Below are positions 8,052-16,960 of a stretch of DNA of 64,000 bases, in pieces. The position numbers and the translations under genes were made by a program. How positions within the stretch are numbered: the first letter of the stretch is position 1; every line of letters starts with the position of its first letter. The stretch lies in assembly GCA_021741355.1 (NCBI GenBank), contig JAIOXZ010000006.1:1-64000 (forward strand), written 5' to 3'. The stretch comes from Caulobacter sp. GTDB lineage: Bacteria > Pseudomonadota > Alphaproteobacteria > Caulobacterales > Caulobacteraceae. Below the pieces are notes generated by a model, which saw only the letters and a program-made list of their open reading frames with translations, was not told where the DNA came from and did no database searches.

Positions 8052-9287
8052 CTATCGCGCGTAGCCGACATTGGCCGCCGCGCCGGTCTGACCGCGCGCG
8101 GCCTGCGTCGCCCAGTCCAGATCATCGAGATACTGCTGCGCCACCGACAGATGGACCGGCGACAGCATCAGATGCAGACCGCGCGGCTGGCTGGTGGCGC
8201 TGGTCACCCAGCCGCGCTCGTAGAGCTTGCCCAGAATGGCCATGCAGTCGACGTCGTCCCGGGTGAAGGCGAGGATGCCCAGCTGCGGCGAGCCGATGAC
8301 GGTGAAGCCGCGCGCCTTCACGCCCGCCTCGATAATCTCGCGGGCCGCCGTGACCTGCCCGTGCTTCTCGCGATAGCCGTTGACACCCAGCGTGTTCATG
8401 ATCGCCCATGCCGCCGCGATCGCGCCGCCGGGCCGCGTTCCGGCCAGGGTCGGGGTGGTCATCCTGCCCGCCGGCCAGTCGCCGACCTCGAAGATCATGT
8501 GTTTCTTGAGGTCCTCTGATCGGAAGAACACCGTCGAGGCGCCCTTGGCGCAGTAGCCGTACTTGTGCAGGTCGGCCGACATCGACCGCACGCCGGGCAC
8601 CTCGAAGTCGAACGGCGGGACATCGCCGCCGTTCATCCGCACGAACGGCGCGATATAGCCCCCGACGCAGGCGTCGACGTGCAGCCAGAGGTCCCGCCGC
8701 TCGGCCAGGTCGCCGAGCGCCGCGATCGGGTCGATCAGCCCGAAAGGAAAGCAGGGCGCCGAGCCGACGATCATGATGGTCGCGTCGTCGACCGCCGCCT
8801 CCATGGCCTGCGGGTCGGCGAGGAACTCCTTCAGCGGCGTGCGCCGCACCTCGATCTCCATCACCAGGCAGGCCTTGTCGAACGCCGGATGCGCCGATCG
8901 CGGCAGAACGAGGTTCAGCGGCCCCTGCACGCCGCGCACCTTGCGGGCGAAGTCGCGGGCGGCCTTCACGGCCATCAGGATCGAGTCGGTGCCGCCGCTG
9001 GTCATCGCGCCGGCCGCGCCCTCCGGCCCATGCAGCAGGGCCAGGCCGTTCGCGACCACCTCACGCTCCATCCGGGCCAGGCTGGGAAAGGCGGCCGGGC
9101 CCAGCCCGTTCTCGGAGGCGAACATGGCGTAGGCCTCCTTCTGGACCTGCTCCACGTCCTCGCCGGCGTTGAACACATAGACGGCGGCCTTGCCGTCCCG
9201 CCACTTCACGTCGCCGGCGGCCATCTCGAGCATTCTGGCGCGCGTATCGGCCCAGGGTGCGCCCTTGCCCGGAAGTGTCTCGCTCAT
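8052..9287 (-). CDS. PLP-dependent sphingosine-1-phosphate-lyase-like enzyme (group II decarboxylase fold)
   Basis: 411-residue fold-type I pyridoxal-phosphate enzyme. TSGGTDSI (residues 96-103) contacts the cofactor phosphate, HVDACVGG places the ring-binding Asp at residue 205, and SADLHKYGYCAKG carries the Schiff-base Lys at 242. The combination of TSGGTDS, HVDACVGG and the LHKYGY block is typical of the sphingosine-1-phosphate lyase/Dpl1 group within group II decarboxylases. Eukaryotic homologues have an N-terminal membrane anchor, which is absent here. Caulobacteraceae can make sphingolipids, so a degradative role for phosphorylated sphingoid bases is plausible but inferred; a glutamate- or tyrosine-decarboxylase activity cannot be excluded. 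Confidence 0.82.
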   Translation of the reverse strand: MSETLPGKGAPWADTRARMLEMAAGDVKWRDGKAAVYVFNAGEDVEQVQKEAYAMFASENGLGPAAFPSLARMEREVVANGLALLHGPEGAAGAMTSGGTDSILMAVKAARDFARKVRGVQGPLNLVLPRSAHPAFDKACLVMEIEVRRTPLKEFLADPQAMEAAVDDATIMIVGSAPCFPFGLIDPIAALGDLAERRDLWLHVDACVGGYIAPFVRMNGGDVPPFDFEVPGVRSMSADLHKYGYCAKGASTVFFRSEDLKKHMIFEVGDWPAGRMTTPTLAGTRPGGAIAAAWAIMNTLGVNGYREKHGQVTAAREIIEAGVKARGFTVIGSPQLGILAFTRDDVDCMAILGKLYERGWVTSATSQPRGLHLMLSPVHLSVAQQYLDDLDWATQAARGQTGAAANVGYAR

Positions 9288-9434
9288 CGGTGTCTCCGCC
9301 CCGCTTTTCCACCCAGCCTAGCCCCCAATGCCGCCGCGTCGAGCGGTTCTCGCGCCCGATCAGGGTGTTTGTCGCCTTAACCACGCTGAAAACCCTTCGT
9401 GCGCATGCTTCGGGCGTCTCGAAGGGGAGGGGCC

Positions 9435-9956
9435 ATGACCGGCTCGCGCAAGATGCTGTCACCTCGCGCCGCCACGGTGCTGCTGGTCTGCCTGGTTCTG
9501 GCGGCCTGCGCCACGCCGCGCTATGCCGTGAAGGGCCCTCAGCCGTCCGGTTCGCCGCAGGCCTCCGCGCCGCCAGGCCGCGTTCCCGGGACGATGAAAC
9601 CCTACCAGGTCAGGGGGAAGTGGTACACGCCGCGCTACGACCCGGACTATGACGAGAAGGGCGTCGCCAGCTGGTACGGCGAGCAGTTTCATAACCGAAA
9701 CACGGCCAATGGCGAAGTGTTCGACATGCGTCTGCCGTCGGCGGCCCACAAGACGCTGCCGCTGCCCTGCGTGGTCGAGGTCACCGATCTGGATACCGGT
9801 CGCAAGATCCGCGTGCGGGTCAATGACCGCGGGCCGTTCGTCGACGGCCGAATCATCGATCTGTCGAAAGCTGCAGCCGATCAGCTCGGCATCCGCGGCC
9901 GCGGCGTCGCACGCGTGCGGGTCCGCTACCTCGGACCCGCGCCTTCAGCCAGATAG
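9435..9956 (+). CDS. rlpA: RlpA-family septal ring lytic transglycosylase lipoprotein
   Basis: 173-residue lipoprotein with signal peptide ending in the lipobox LVLAAC, so it is probably anchored in a membrane facing the periplasm. The double-psi beta-barrel domain follows with the family motifs GVASWYGEQFHNRNTANGE, LPLPCVVEVTDL and RVNDRGPFVDGRIIDLS, keeping the conserved Glu and the NDRGP loop. RlpA proteins cleave denuded glycan strands at the division septum. There is no SPOR domain, which many RlpA proteins have, so septal targeting would need another partner. Start ATG 9435 follows an AGGGGAGG site. Confidence 0.9.
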   Translation: MTGSRKMLSPRAATVLLVCLVLAACATPRYAVKGPQPSGSPQASAPPGRVPGTMKPYQVRGKWYTPRYDPDYDEKGVASWYGEQFHNRNTANGEVFDMRLPSAAHKTLPLPCVVEVTDLDTGRKIRVRVNDRGPFVDGRIIDLSKAAADQLGIRGRGVARVRVRYLGPAPSAR

Positions 9957-10017
9957 TCCACAGGTCCCCGCGTCGCCATTCTGGACATCCGCCCCGTTCC
10001 GTCCGATTGAGGGCGTC

Positions 10018-10647
10018 GTGGCGCGCGGAAAATTCATCACCTTTGAGGGCGGCGAGGGGACCGGGAAATCGACCCAGTCGGTGACCCTGACCGAGCGGCT
10101 GACGGCGTCCGGCCGCCCGGCGCTGCGAACCCGTGAACCCGGCGGCTCGGTCGGGGCGGATGAGCTGCGCAAACTGCTGCTGGACGGCGGGGTCGACCGC
10201 TGGTCGCCGCTCAGCGAGACGCTGATGATGAACGCCGCGCGGCGTGACCATCTGGAGCGGACAATCGTTCCGGGACTAGAGGCTGGAACCTGGGTCGTCT
10301 GCGACCGGTTCGCCGACTCGACCCGCGCCTACCAGGGCGCCGGCGGCGGCGTCTCGCCGGCGTTCATCGCCGCGGTCGAACGCGAGGTGGTCGGCGCCAA
10401 CCGCCCGGACCTGACGCTGGTCTTTGATCTGCCGCCGGAGCAGGGCCTGGAACGCGCGTTCGGCCGCGACATGTTCTCGGAGGTGCGGTTCGAGTCCAAG
10501 GGTCTCGACTTCCACAACCGCCTGCGGGCGGCCTACCTGGCCATCGCCAGGGCCGAACCCGACCGCTGCGTCCTGATCGACGCGTCCGGAGACCGGGAAA
10601 CCGTCGCCGCCCTGGTCTGGGCCGCCGTGATGGATCGGCTGGGCTGA
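10018..10647 (+). CDS. tmk: Thymidylate kinase
   Basis: 209-residue dTMP kinase, which makes dTDP for DNA synthesis. The P-loop FEGGEGTGKST begins at residue 9; TREPGG and the DRFADSTRAYQG substrate loop follow, in the usual order. Start is GTG at 10018, with GAGGG five bases upstream; the open frame extends far upstream only as shadow of rlpA. The stop overlaps the holB start by one base (TGATG), which implies translational coupling. Clustering of tmk-holB-tatD is common in bacteria. Confidence 0.96.
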   Translation: MARGKFITFEGGEGTGKSTQSVTLTERLTASGRPALRTREPGGSVGADELRKLLLDGGVDRWSPLSETLMMNAARRDHLERTIVPGLEAGTWVVCDRFADSTRAYQGAGGGVSPAFIAAVEREVVGANRPDLTLVFDLPPEQGLERAFGRDMFSEVRFESKGLDFHNRLRAAYLAIARAEPDRCVLIDASGDRETVAALVWAAVMDRLG

Positions 10648-11648
10648 TGGGCGAGGGGCCCGTCCATCCGCGAGACGCCTTCGCCCTCGAGGGGGCCGAG
10701 GTCCAGGAACAGGCGTTTCTTGACGCCCTGGGACGCGGCAGGCTGCATCACGCCTGGCTGCTGACCGGGCCGGAAGGTGTGGGCAAGGCGACCTTCGCGT
10801 TCCGCGCCGCGCGCCGGCTGCTGGGCGCGGCGCCAGACCCGGCCAACGGCTTGCTGGGGTCGCTGGGCTCCGATCCTGTGGTCCGTCAGGTCTCCGCACG
10901 CTCGCACCCCGACCTGATGGTCCTCGAGCGGGTCGGCGAGGACGGCAAGCTGCGCAAGGTCATTCCGGTCGACGATGCGCGCCGGCTGCCAGAGTTCTTC
11001 TCCCAGACCCCGGCCATCTCGCCCTATCGCGTGGCCATCATCGACGCCGCCGACGACCTCAACGTCAACTCGGCCAACGCCATCCTCAAGACGCTTGAAG
11101 AGCCGCCGCCGCGCGGGGTGATCTTCCTCGTCAGCCACGCACCCGGACGCCTGCTGCCGACGATCCGTTCCCGCTGCCGCAGGCTGGCGTTCACGGCGCC
11201 GGGGGAAGCGCTGGCGGCCGACTTCCTGACCGCCCGCACCGATCTCAGCCATGACCAGGCCGCGCGCCTGGCGAAGATGGCCGGCGGCGCGCCGGGCCTG
11301 GCCCTGCGGTTGGCGGCGGCTGACGCCCTGGGCGCGGACGATGCGGCGCACGAGATTCTGCGAAATCTTCCGCGTCTCGACGAAGGCGCGCTGATGATCC
11401 TCGCCGACAGCTTCCGCGGCCCCGAAGGGCAGGGGCGCTTCGACCTGCTGTTTGATCGCCTCGGCGCCCAGATCCGCACCATGGCCGTCGGCCAGGCCAT
11501 GGCCGGTGTGGGCGAGGGGCTCGATCGCTGGGTCCAGGCCTGGGACCGCCTGCGCGTCCTGCCCGACCAGACCGAGGGCCTGAACCTCGACCGCGCCGAC
11601 GCCTTCTGGACGGCGATGCGCGAGTTGCGCACGGCTGCGGCGGCCTGA
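10647..11648 (+). CDS. holB: DNA polymerase III delta' subunit
   Basis: 333-residue clamp-loader subunit of the AAA+ family. It shows TGPEGVGKATFAFRAA as the P-loop region, and IIDAADDLNVNSANAILKTLEEPP, the sensor 1 and SRC-like region, is characteristic of delta'. The SRC arginine finger lies in TIRSRCRRLAF. I see no cysteine zinc module of the E. coli type, as is usual in alphaproteobacteria. It overlaps tmk by one base and is followed without gap by tatD, forming a tight operon for DNA replication and nucleotide supply. Confidence 0.95.
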   Translation: MGEGPVHPRDAFALEGAEVQEQAFLDALGRGRLHHAWLLTGPEGVGKATFAFRAARRLLGAAPDPANGLLGSLGSDPVVRQVSARSHPDLMVLERVGEDGKLRKVIPVDDARRLPEFFSQTPAISPYRVAIIDAADDLNVNSANAILKTLEEPPPRGVIFLVSHAPGRLLPTIRSRCRRLAFTAPGEALAADFLTARTDLSHDQAARLAKMAGGAPGLALRLAAADALGADDAAHEILRNLPRLDEGALMILADSFRGPEGQGRFDLLFDRLGAQIRTMAVGQAMAGVGEGLDRWVQAWDRLRVLPDQTEGLNLDRADAFWTAMRELRTAAAA

Positions 11649-12428
11649 ATGCTGATCGACAGCCACGTCAATCTGCACGCGCCGCAGTTCGCCGACGACC
11701 GGCAGGCGGTGATCGACCGGGCCCGCGAAGCCGGCATCGGCCTGATGGTCAACATCAGCGACAAGGTCTCCACGTTCGACGTGACCTACGCCGTCGCCGA
11801 GGCCAACCCGGACATCTGGGCGACGGTCGGCACACACCCGCACGAAGCCAAGGAAAATCCGCAGCTTAAGGCCGATGAGCTCATCCGACTTGCGGACCGC
11901 CCGCGCGTGGTGGGTATCGGGGAATGCGGCCTCGACTTTCACTACGACCTGAGCCCGCGCGACATCCAGGCCGCCGTCTTCCGCCAGCACGCCATCGCCG
12001 CGCGCGAGACCGGCCTGCCGCTGGTGGTGCACACCCGCGAGGCCGACGAGGTCATGGGTGACATCCTGGAGGAAGAGTACGCCGCCGGGCCGTTCCGACT
12101 GCTGATGCACTGCTACACCAGCGGGCCGGAGCTGGCCCGGCGGTGCGCAGCGCTCGGCGCCTGGTTCTCGGTCAGCGGCATCGCCACATTCAAGGCGGCT
12201 CAGGAGGTGCGCGACATCATCGCCGACATGCCGGCGGACCGGATCATCGTCGAGACGGACTGCCCGTATCTCGCACCCGTGCCCATGCGCGGCCGCCGCA
12301 ATGAACCGGCCTTCCTGCCGCATATCCTCGCAAAGCTGGCGGAAATCCGGGGCTGGACGGCGGCCGAAGCCGAACAGCGGACCGAGGACGCCTTCTTCGC
12401 CCTGTTCGACCGGATTCCACGCCCGTGA
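11649..12428 (+). CDS. tatD: TatD-family metal-dependent deoxyribonuclease
   Basis: 259-residue TIM-barrel hydrolase. Visible motifs are GTHPHEA, IGECGLDFHYD (metal Glu), LVVHTRE, LMHCYTSG and ETDCPYLAP (metal Asp). The first motif reads DSHVNLH, so the second ligand of the normal HxH pair is Asn8 instead of His; a nearby His10 could substitute. TatD enzymes have 3'-5' exonuclease activity in DNA repair. The gene starts one base after the holB stop and overlaps the next gene by four bases (GTGA). Confidence 0.92.
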   Translation: MLIDSHVNLHAPQFADDRQAVIDRAREAGIGLMVNISDKVSTFDVTYAVAEANPDIWATVGTHPHEAKENPQLKADELIRLADRPRVVGIGECGLDFHYDLSPRDIQAAVFRQHAIAARETGLPLVVHTREADEVMGDILEEEYAAGPFRLLMHCYTSGPELARRCAALGAWFSVSGIATFKAAQEVRDIIADMPADRIIVETDCPYLAPVPMRGRRNEPAFLPHILAKLAEIRGWTAAEAEQRTEDAFFALFDRIPRP

Positions 12429-13228
12429 GCCGCGTCCTGGAGGTCACGATCCTCGGCAGCGGCTCGTCCGGTGGCGTTCCGCGCGCTGATGGCGATTGGG
12501 GCGACTGTGATTCCGCCGAGCCGAAGAACCGGCGCCGCCGCTGCTCCCTGCTCGTCCGCCGCAAAGGGGAGGGGCCGCAGACCACCGTCCTGGTCGACAC
12601 CTCGCCCGACCTGCGGGAACAGGCGATCGCCGCCGAAGTTCGCCGCATCGACGCGGTGCTGTTCACCCATGACCACGCCGACCAGGTGCACGGCATCGAC
12701 GACCTGCGGGCCTTCTTCCTGCGGCAGCGATCGCGAATTCCGGCCTGGATGGATGAAGCCACGGGCGCGGCTCTGGAACAGAGATTCCGCTATATCTTCG
12801 AAAATACGGGCGGTTACCCCGCAATCCTTAGGCCGGAGCGGTTGCCTGCCTACGGTCAGGCGTTCTCTATTGACGGACCGTCCGGCGCGATACCGGTGAA
12901 CACCTTCGACCAGGAACACGGGTACGTTCGATGTGTCGGCTACAGGTTCGGGCCCGTGGCCTATTCGCCTGACGTCAACGGCCTGCCGGATGAGGCGTTC
13001 GCGGCGCTGGCCGGCGTCGACACGTGGATCGTTGACGCGCTGCGCTACACGCCGCATCCGAGCCATGCGCATCTGGAACGGACGCTGGACTGGATCGCGC
13101 GCGTAAAACCGCGCCGCGCGATCCTAACCAACCTGCATATCGATATGGATTACAGGGTTTTGTCGAAGACACTTCCCGAAGGCGTGGAGCCCGCGTTTGA
13201 CGGGATGACTCTGGACGTCGACCTGTAG
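12425..13228 (+). CDS. MBL-fold metallo-hydrolase (PhnP/phosphoribosyl cyclic phosphodiesterase type)
   Basis: 267-residue metallo-beta-lactamase-fold protein. LGSGSSGGVPR at the N-terminus and FTHDHADQVHGIDDLR are hallmarks of the PhnP-like group, which hydrolyses cyclic phosphodiester bonds. In the metal motif a Gln (HDHADQ) stands where the canonical HxHxDH has His. AYSPDVNGLP and the final LTNLHIDMDY carry further ligands. Start is GTG 12425, overlapping tatD by four bases. The tatD-MBL pair is a familiar neighbourhood downstream of tmk-holB in alphaproteobacteria. Biological substrate unknown. Confidence 0.88.
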   Translation: MSRVLEVTILGSGSSGGVPRADGDWGDCDSAEPKNRRRRCSLLVRRKGEGPQTTVLVDTSPDLREQAIAAEVRRIDAVLFTHDHADQVHGIDDLRAFFLRQRSRIPAWMDEATGAALEQRFRYIFENTGGYPAILRPERLPAYGQAFSIDGPSGAIPVNTFDQEHGYVRCVGYRFGPVAYSPDVNGLPDEAFAALAGVDTWIVDALRYTPHPSHAHLERTLDWIARVKPRRAILTNLHIDMDYRVLSKTLPEGVEPAFDGMTLDVDL

Positions 13229-13267
13229 CGCGAGGCTCCGGACGGGGAAGGGGATCGCAACTCGCGC

Positions 13268-14632
13268 CTAGGCCTCGACATTCGCCCCGGGGCGGCGCCA
13301 ATGCCGCGTCAGCCCGTAGAGCGCCAGGATCGCTACGATCATCCCGCCGGCGATGACCGGACTGCGCGCGCTGCCTTCCATGAGCCGCCCTCCGATCATC
13401 AGCAGGCAGATCGCCATGCCGAGCACCGGGATCACCACCGGGCAGTTGAACGCACCGTCGATTTTTCCCTCGCGGCGCAGGAGCACGATCAGCGCCCCGT
13501 TCACCACCGCAAAGACCATGAGCAGCATCAACACCGTCGCCCCGGCCAGCTCGGAGATGTCGCCGGCGAACTGGAGGCTGATCACCGCCACGAGCAGGAT
13601 TCCGATGGCCACAAAGGGCGTCTGGCGCTTGCGATGGACCCTTCCCAGTGTTGCCGGAAGCAGGCCTTGCCGCGACATGCCGTAGAGCAGGCGTGAGGCC
13701 ATGACGAAGTTCACCAGCGCCGTATTGGCGACCGCGGCGATCGTGATCACCGTGAACCCGATGGCCGGGAACCAGGGCGCGGCGCGCTCGATGACCAGCT
13801 TCAGCGGTCCGGGGGCGGCGGCGAGTTCCTGCCACGGAACAACGGACACGGCGGTCACCGAGACCGCAATATAGATCAGCGACGCCACGATCATCGCCGC
13901 GATCAGGGCGAAGGGGATCGTACGCTCCGGCCGCTCGACCTCTTCGGCGACATTGATCATGTCCTCGAACCCGAGGAACGAGAAGAAGGTCAGGATCGAG
14001 CCCTGGAGGATCAGGCCCGCGGTGATGGCGCCGGCCGTATTGGCGGGGCTGACGGGCGCCTCAAACAGGTCTGCCTGACCCCAGAACCGCATGCCGACGG
14101 CGATGATCAGCACCAGGCCGAGTGTCTCGACCACAGTGCAGACCGCGTTCGCCCACATCGACTCGGCGATACCGCGATAGACGAGCGCGCTGACGAGGAT
14201 CAGAAAACCTACTGAAATCAGCAGGATACCGGCAGGCGTTCCAGCAAGTGCAAAGCCCAGGTCCAACCCGATAAGCGTATTGAGGTTTTCGGCCACCACC
14301 TTGGCCTGGGTGGCGATCGATCCCAGACCCGAACAGGCGATCGCCAGTCCGACCACATAGCTCAGCCAGGGCAACCGGTAGGCCCGCTGGGTCGCGTAAG
14401 CCGCACCGCCGGCGCGCGGATACCGGGAGGCGATCGAGGCGTAGCTGATCCCGGTCAGCAGGGCCGCGACCATCGCGACCAGAAACGCCATCCAGACCGC
14501 GCCGCCCATCACGCCTGCGGCCTTGCCGACAAGACCGTAGATGCCGGCGCCCAGCATCGACCCGACGCCCATCAGCGTCAGGTTCAGCGGACCTATTGAG
14601 CGCTTGAGCGGCGTCTCGGCGTCAAGACTCAT
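13268..14632 (-). CDS. APC-family amino acid permease
   Basis: 454-residue integral membrane transporter with about 12 hydrophobic segments. The first transmembrane helix has the APC signature GVGSMLGAGIYGLVGKAAG, the unwound glycine-rich region that binds substrate. FSFLGFEDMINVAEEVERPER, a conserved loop of cationic and neutral amino-acid permeases, lies midway. ATG 14632 is chosen; a GTG at 14647 would add five residues and neither has a strong ribosome-binding site. It is convergent with the MBL gene and divergent from a secreted protein gene. Substrate probably an amino acid, not assignable further. Confidence 0.9.
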   Translation of the reverse strand: MSLDAETPLKRSIGPLNLTLMGVGSMLGAGIYGLVGKAAGVMGGAVWMAFLVAMVAALLTGISYASIASRYPRAGGAAYATQRAYRLPWLSYVVGLAIACSGLGSIATQAKVVAENLNTLIGLDLGFALAGTPAGILLISVGFLILVSALVYRGIAESMWANAVCTVVETLGLVLIIAVGMRFWGQADLFEAPVSPANTAGAITAGLILQGSILTFFSFLGFEDMINVAEEVERPERTIPFALIAAMIVASLIYIAVSVTAVSVVPWQELAAAPGPLKLVIERAAPWFPAIGFTVITIAAVANTALVNFVMASRLLYGMSRQGLLPATLGRVHRKRQTPFVAIGILLVAVISLQFAGDISELAGATVLMLLMVFAVVNGALIVLLRREGKIDGAFNCPVVIPVLGMAICLLMIGGRLMEGSARSPVIAGGMIVAILALYGLTRHWRRPGANVEA

Positions 14633-14726
14633 GCGTAGTCCGGTCACAGCGGCGACCGTCCACGGCCATGGTGCGCATGTCGTTCAACTGAGCTTCCTGA
14701 CTTCTGGCGCGGGGACGCAGCGCTTG

Positions 14727-14742
14727 CGCCGTTATAACGGCG
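14727..14742. promoter_or_regulatory. 16-bp perfect palindrome in divergent promoter region (possible operator)
   Basis: CGCCGTTATAACGGCG is a perfect palindrome with an AT-rich centre. It lies about 95 bp upstream of the permease start and 180 bp upstream of the secreted protein start. This is the shape expected of a dimeric repressor site. No regulator can be named, and no regulator gene is adjacent. Confidence 0.4.
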
Positions 14743-14921
14743 GGGCCGGCTTCGGTAAGTCGCTGCAGCCGTCGAGGTTCCACCATGCCTATTATTGCTG
14801 ATAATATTCCTTAGGCGCATTATGCGGAACAGCGCGGCAAAGTGATCGACATGCAACTTTCCAGGCGCGCCTCGCCGACCTATCTTCAATCACGAAGGGC
14901 AATCGAGTGCGGAGACTATCC

Positions 14922-15431
14922 ATGCGTCTGGCAACCCTACTGTCCACCACCCTTGTGGCCTCGGCGGTCGCGTTCGCGGTGCAGGCCGCGCCGCTGGGAC
15001 CCGTAGCCGACATCAACATCACCATCGGTCCAAAGCTGCAGGAACAGGCCGACGAGTACGGCCAACGCGACCTGGACTATCTCGTCGCGGATCTGCGCGA
15101 CTCGGTCGAGAGCGCCCTCGCCCGCAAGGGCGGACTGTCGCCCGACGGCGGCACGCTGGATCTGGTGATCGAGGACGCGGTGCCCAATCGCCCCACGATG
15201 CGCCAGATGAACCTCAAGCCGAGCCTGTCGTACGAGAGCTTTGGCATCGGCGGCGCCCGAATCGGCGGTGTGCTGACCACGGCGGACGGCCAGAAAATCC
15301 CGGTCGGCTACCGCTGGTACGAGACCGATATCCGCTGGTCCACGGCCGCCGGCACCTGGATGGACGCCCAGAATACCTTCGACCGGTTCGCCCGCCGGCT
15401 GGCCAACGGCGAAGCCCTCGCTGAACGCTAG
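14922..15431 (+). CDS. Secreted protein of unknown function
   Basis: 169-residue protein with an N-terminal signal peptide (hydrophobic TLLSTTLVASAVAFAVQA, probable cleavage after QAA), so it is likely periplasmic or outer-membrane associated. The mature part has no family motif I recognise. It contains LDLVIEDAVPNRPT, a glycine-rich GIGGARIGGVLT stretch and a C-terminal amphipathic helix. The region resembles small exported proteins whose core is a beta sheet binding domain, but no function can be given. ATG 14922 is preferred over GTG 14907 because CGGAG lies eight bases upstream of it. Confidence 0.75.
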   Translation: MRLATLLSTTLVASAVAFAVQAAPLGPVADINITIGPKLQEQADEYGQRDLDYLVADLRDSVESALARKGGLSPDGGTLDLVIEDAVPNRPTMRQMNLKPSLSYESFGIGGARIGGVLTTADGQKIPVGYRWYETDIRWSTAAGTWMDAQNTFDRFARRLANGEALAER

Positions 15432-15526
15432 ACCTTACCCAGCTTTCACTTGCGTCGTCGCCGTTCGCGGGCTCTAGATCGTGCGAACGGCGACACCATA
15501 ACGCCGACCCCGACTAGCGAGGCGAC

Positions 15527-16960
15527 ATGGCCGGCGGCCGACGATCAACCCTGACGCTCGCGGCGTTCGCCGCACCCTGCCTGCCCCTGGCGGCGTTCGG
15601 CCTGCCGCTGACAATCAGCCTTCCGCACTACTATTCCGAGACGCTCGGGCTGCAGGTTTCGGCCGTCGGCCTGGCCTTCCTGCTCGTGCGTCTGGTCGAT
15701 ATCGGCTTCGACCCGATCTTCGGCACGATCCTCGATCGCACCCGCTGGTCGTTCGGCCGGTTCAAGGGCTGGATGGCGGTCAGCACGCCGATCCTGATGC
15801 TGGCCATCTACATGCTGTTCATGGCCAAGCCGGGCGTTACGACCGGCTACCTGTGGTTCTGGCTGATCGTGGTCTATTTCGGCTACTCGATCGCGGTGCT
15901 GTCCCACACCTCCTGGGCGGCGAAACTGACCACGGACTACCACGAGCGCTCCCGCATCTACGCCTTCTGGCAGACCGGAAACGTGATCGGGATGATCATG
16001 ATCCTGGCCATGCCGCTGGTCCTCAGCCTGATCACCAAGGGCATCGGGCAGGAGGGCATCCTGCACGGTCAGGGCTGGTTCATCGTCCTGCTGCTGCCGG
16101 CCATGGTCGCGGTGAACCTGATCCGGGTGCCCGAGCCGAAACCCATCGAAAGCGTGGCGCGGGACGAGGCAGGGGCGCTGGTTTCGGGCAACGCCACCCT
16201 GGCGGACTATTTCCGGCTGCTGAAGCGCCCGACCGTGGTGCGCATCCTCGCCGCGGACCTGCTGACGGGCCTCGCGCCCGGCGTGGCCGGCACCCTGTTC
16301 TTCTTCTACTTCATGCGTGTGAAGCAGTTCAGCTTCCTCGAATCCTCGGCCCTGCTGCTGGTCTATTTCGTCGCCGCCATCTTCGGCGCGATGATCTGGA
16401 CGCGGCTGGCCAAGCGCATGGGCAAGGCCAAGGCGCTGATCGCGGCCTGCGTGACCTACGCCGTGGTCCAGTTCGCGGTCGTCACCCTGCCCGCCGGCAA
16501 CTTCTGGCTGGCGACGCCCTTCCTGATCGCGGCCGGCATCCCCTACTCCGCCGGCGCCCTGCTGTTGCGCTCGATGATGGCCGACTACGGCGACGAAGAA
16601 CGCCTCAACTCCGGCGTCGATCGCACCGGGCTGTTGTTCGCCATCCTGACCGGCACGGTGAAGATCGGCTCGGCCCTGGCCGTGACCAGCCTGATCCTGC
16701 TGGGCGCCCTGGGCTTCGACGCGGCGCACGCGGCCAACAGCACGCCGCTGTCGATGACCGGCCTGCAGGCGCTGTACGCCTTCGCGCCTGGCATCGTCGG
16801 TCTGCTCGCCGCCGCCGTGATGATCGGCTATCCCCTGACCGAAGAGAAACACGCCGAGATTCTCCGCCAACTCGGAGATCGCGACGGCGTGTTGCCGCCG
16901 GTTGTTCCAGAAGATGTCGCGGGGACCGATCCGAATGTCGCAAACCCCGCCGTCACCTGA
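15527..16960 (+). CDS. MFS transporter, GPH (sugar/cation symporter, MelB-like) family
   Basis: 477-residue membrane protein with 12 predicted segments. The N-terminal SLPHYYSETLGL, the loop DIGFDPIFGTILDRTRWSFGRFKGWM (the glycoside-pentoside-hexuronide family signature with conserved Asp and Arg) and SHTSWAAKLTTDYHERSR are diagnostic. GPH carriers import sugars or glycosides with H+ or Na+. Start ATG 15527 has GAGG upstream. Its end overlaps the mazG start by 26 bp in another frame. Confidence 0.9.
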   Translation: MAGGRRSTLTLAAFAAPCLPLAAFGLPLTISLPHYYSETLGLQVSAVGLAFLLVRLVDIGFDPIFGTILDRTRWSFGRFKGWMAVSTPILMLAIYMLFMAKPGVTTGYLWFWLIVVYFGYSIAVLSHTSWAAKLTTDYHERSRIYAFWQTGNVIGMIMILAMPLVLSLITKGIGQEGILHGQGWFIVLLLPAMVAVNLIRVPEPKPIESVARDEAGALVSGNATLADYFRLLKRPTVVRILAADLLTGLAPGVAGTLFFFYFMRVKQFSFLESSALLLVYFVAAIFGAMIWTRLAKRMGKAKALIAACVTYAVVQFAVVTLPAGNFWLATPFLIAAGIPYSAGALLLRSMMADYGDEERLNSGVDRTGLLFAILTGTVKIGSALAVTSLILLGALGFDAAHAANSTPLSMTGLQALYAFAPGIVGLLAAAVMIGYPLTEEKHAEILRQLGDRDGVLPPVVPEDVAGTDPNVANPAVT

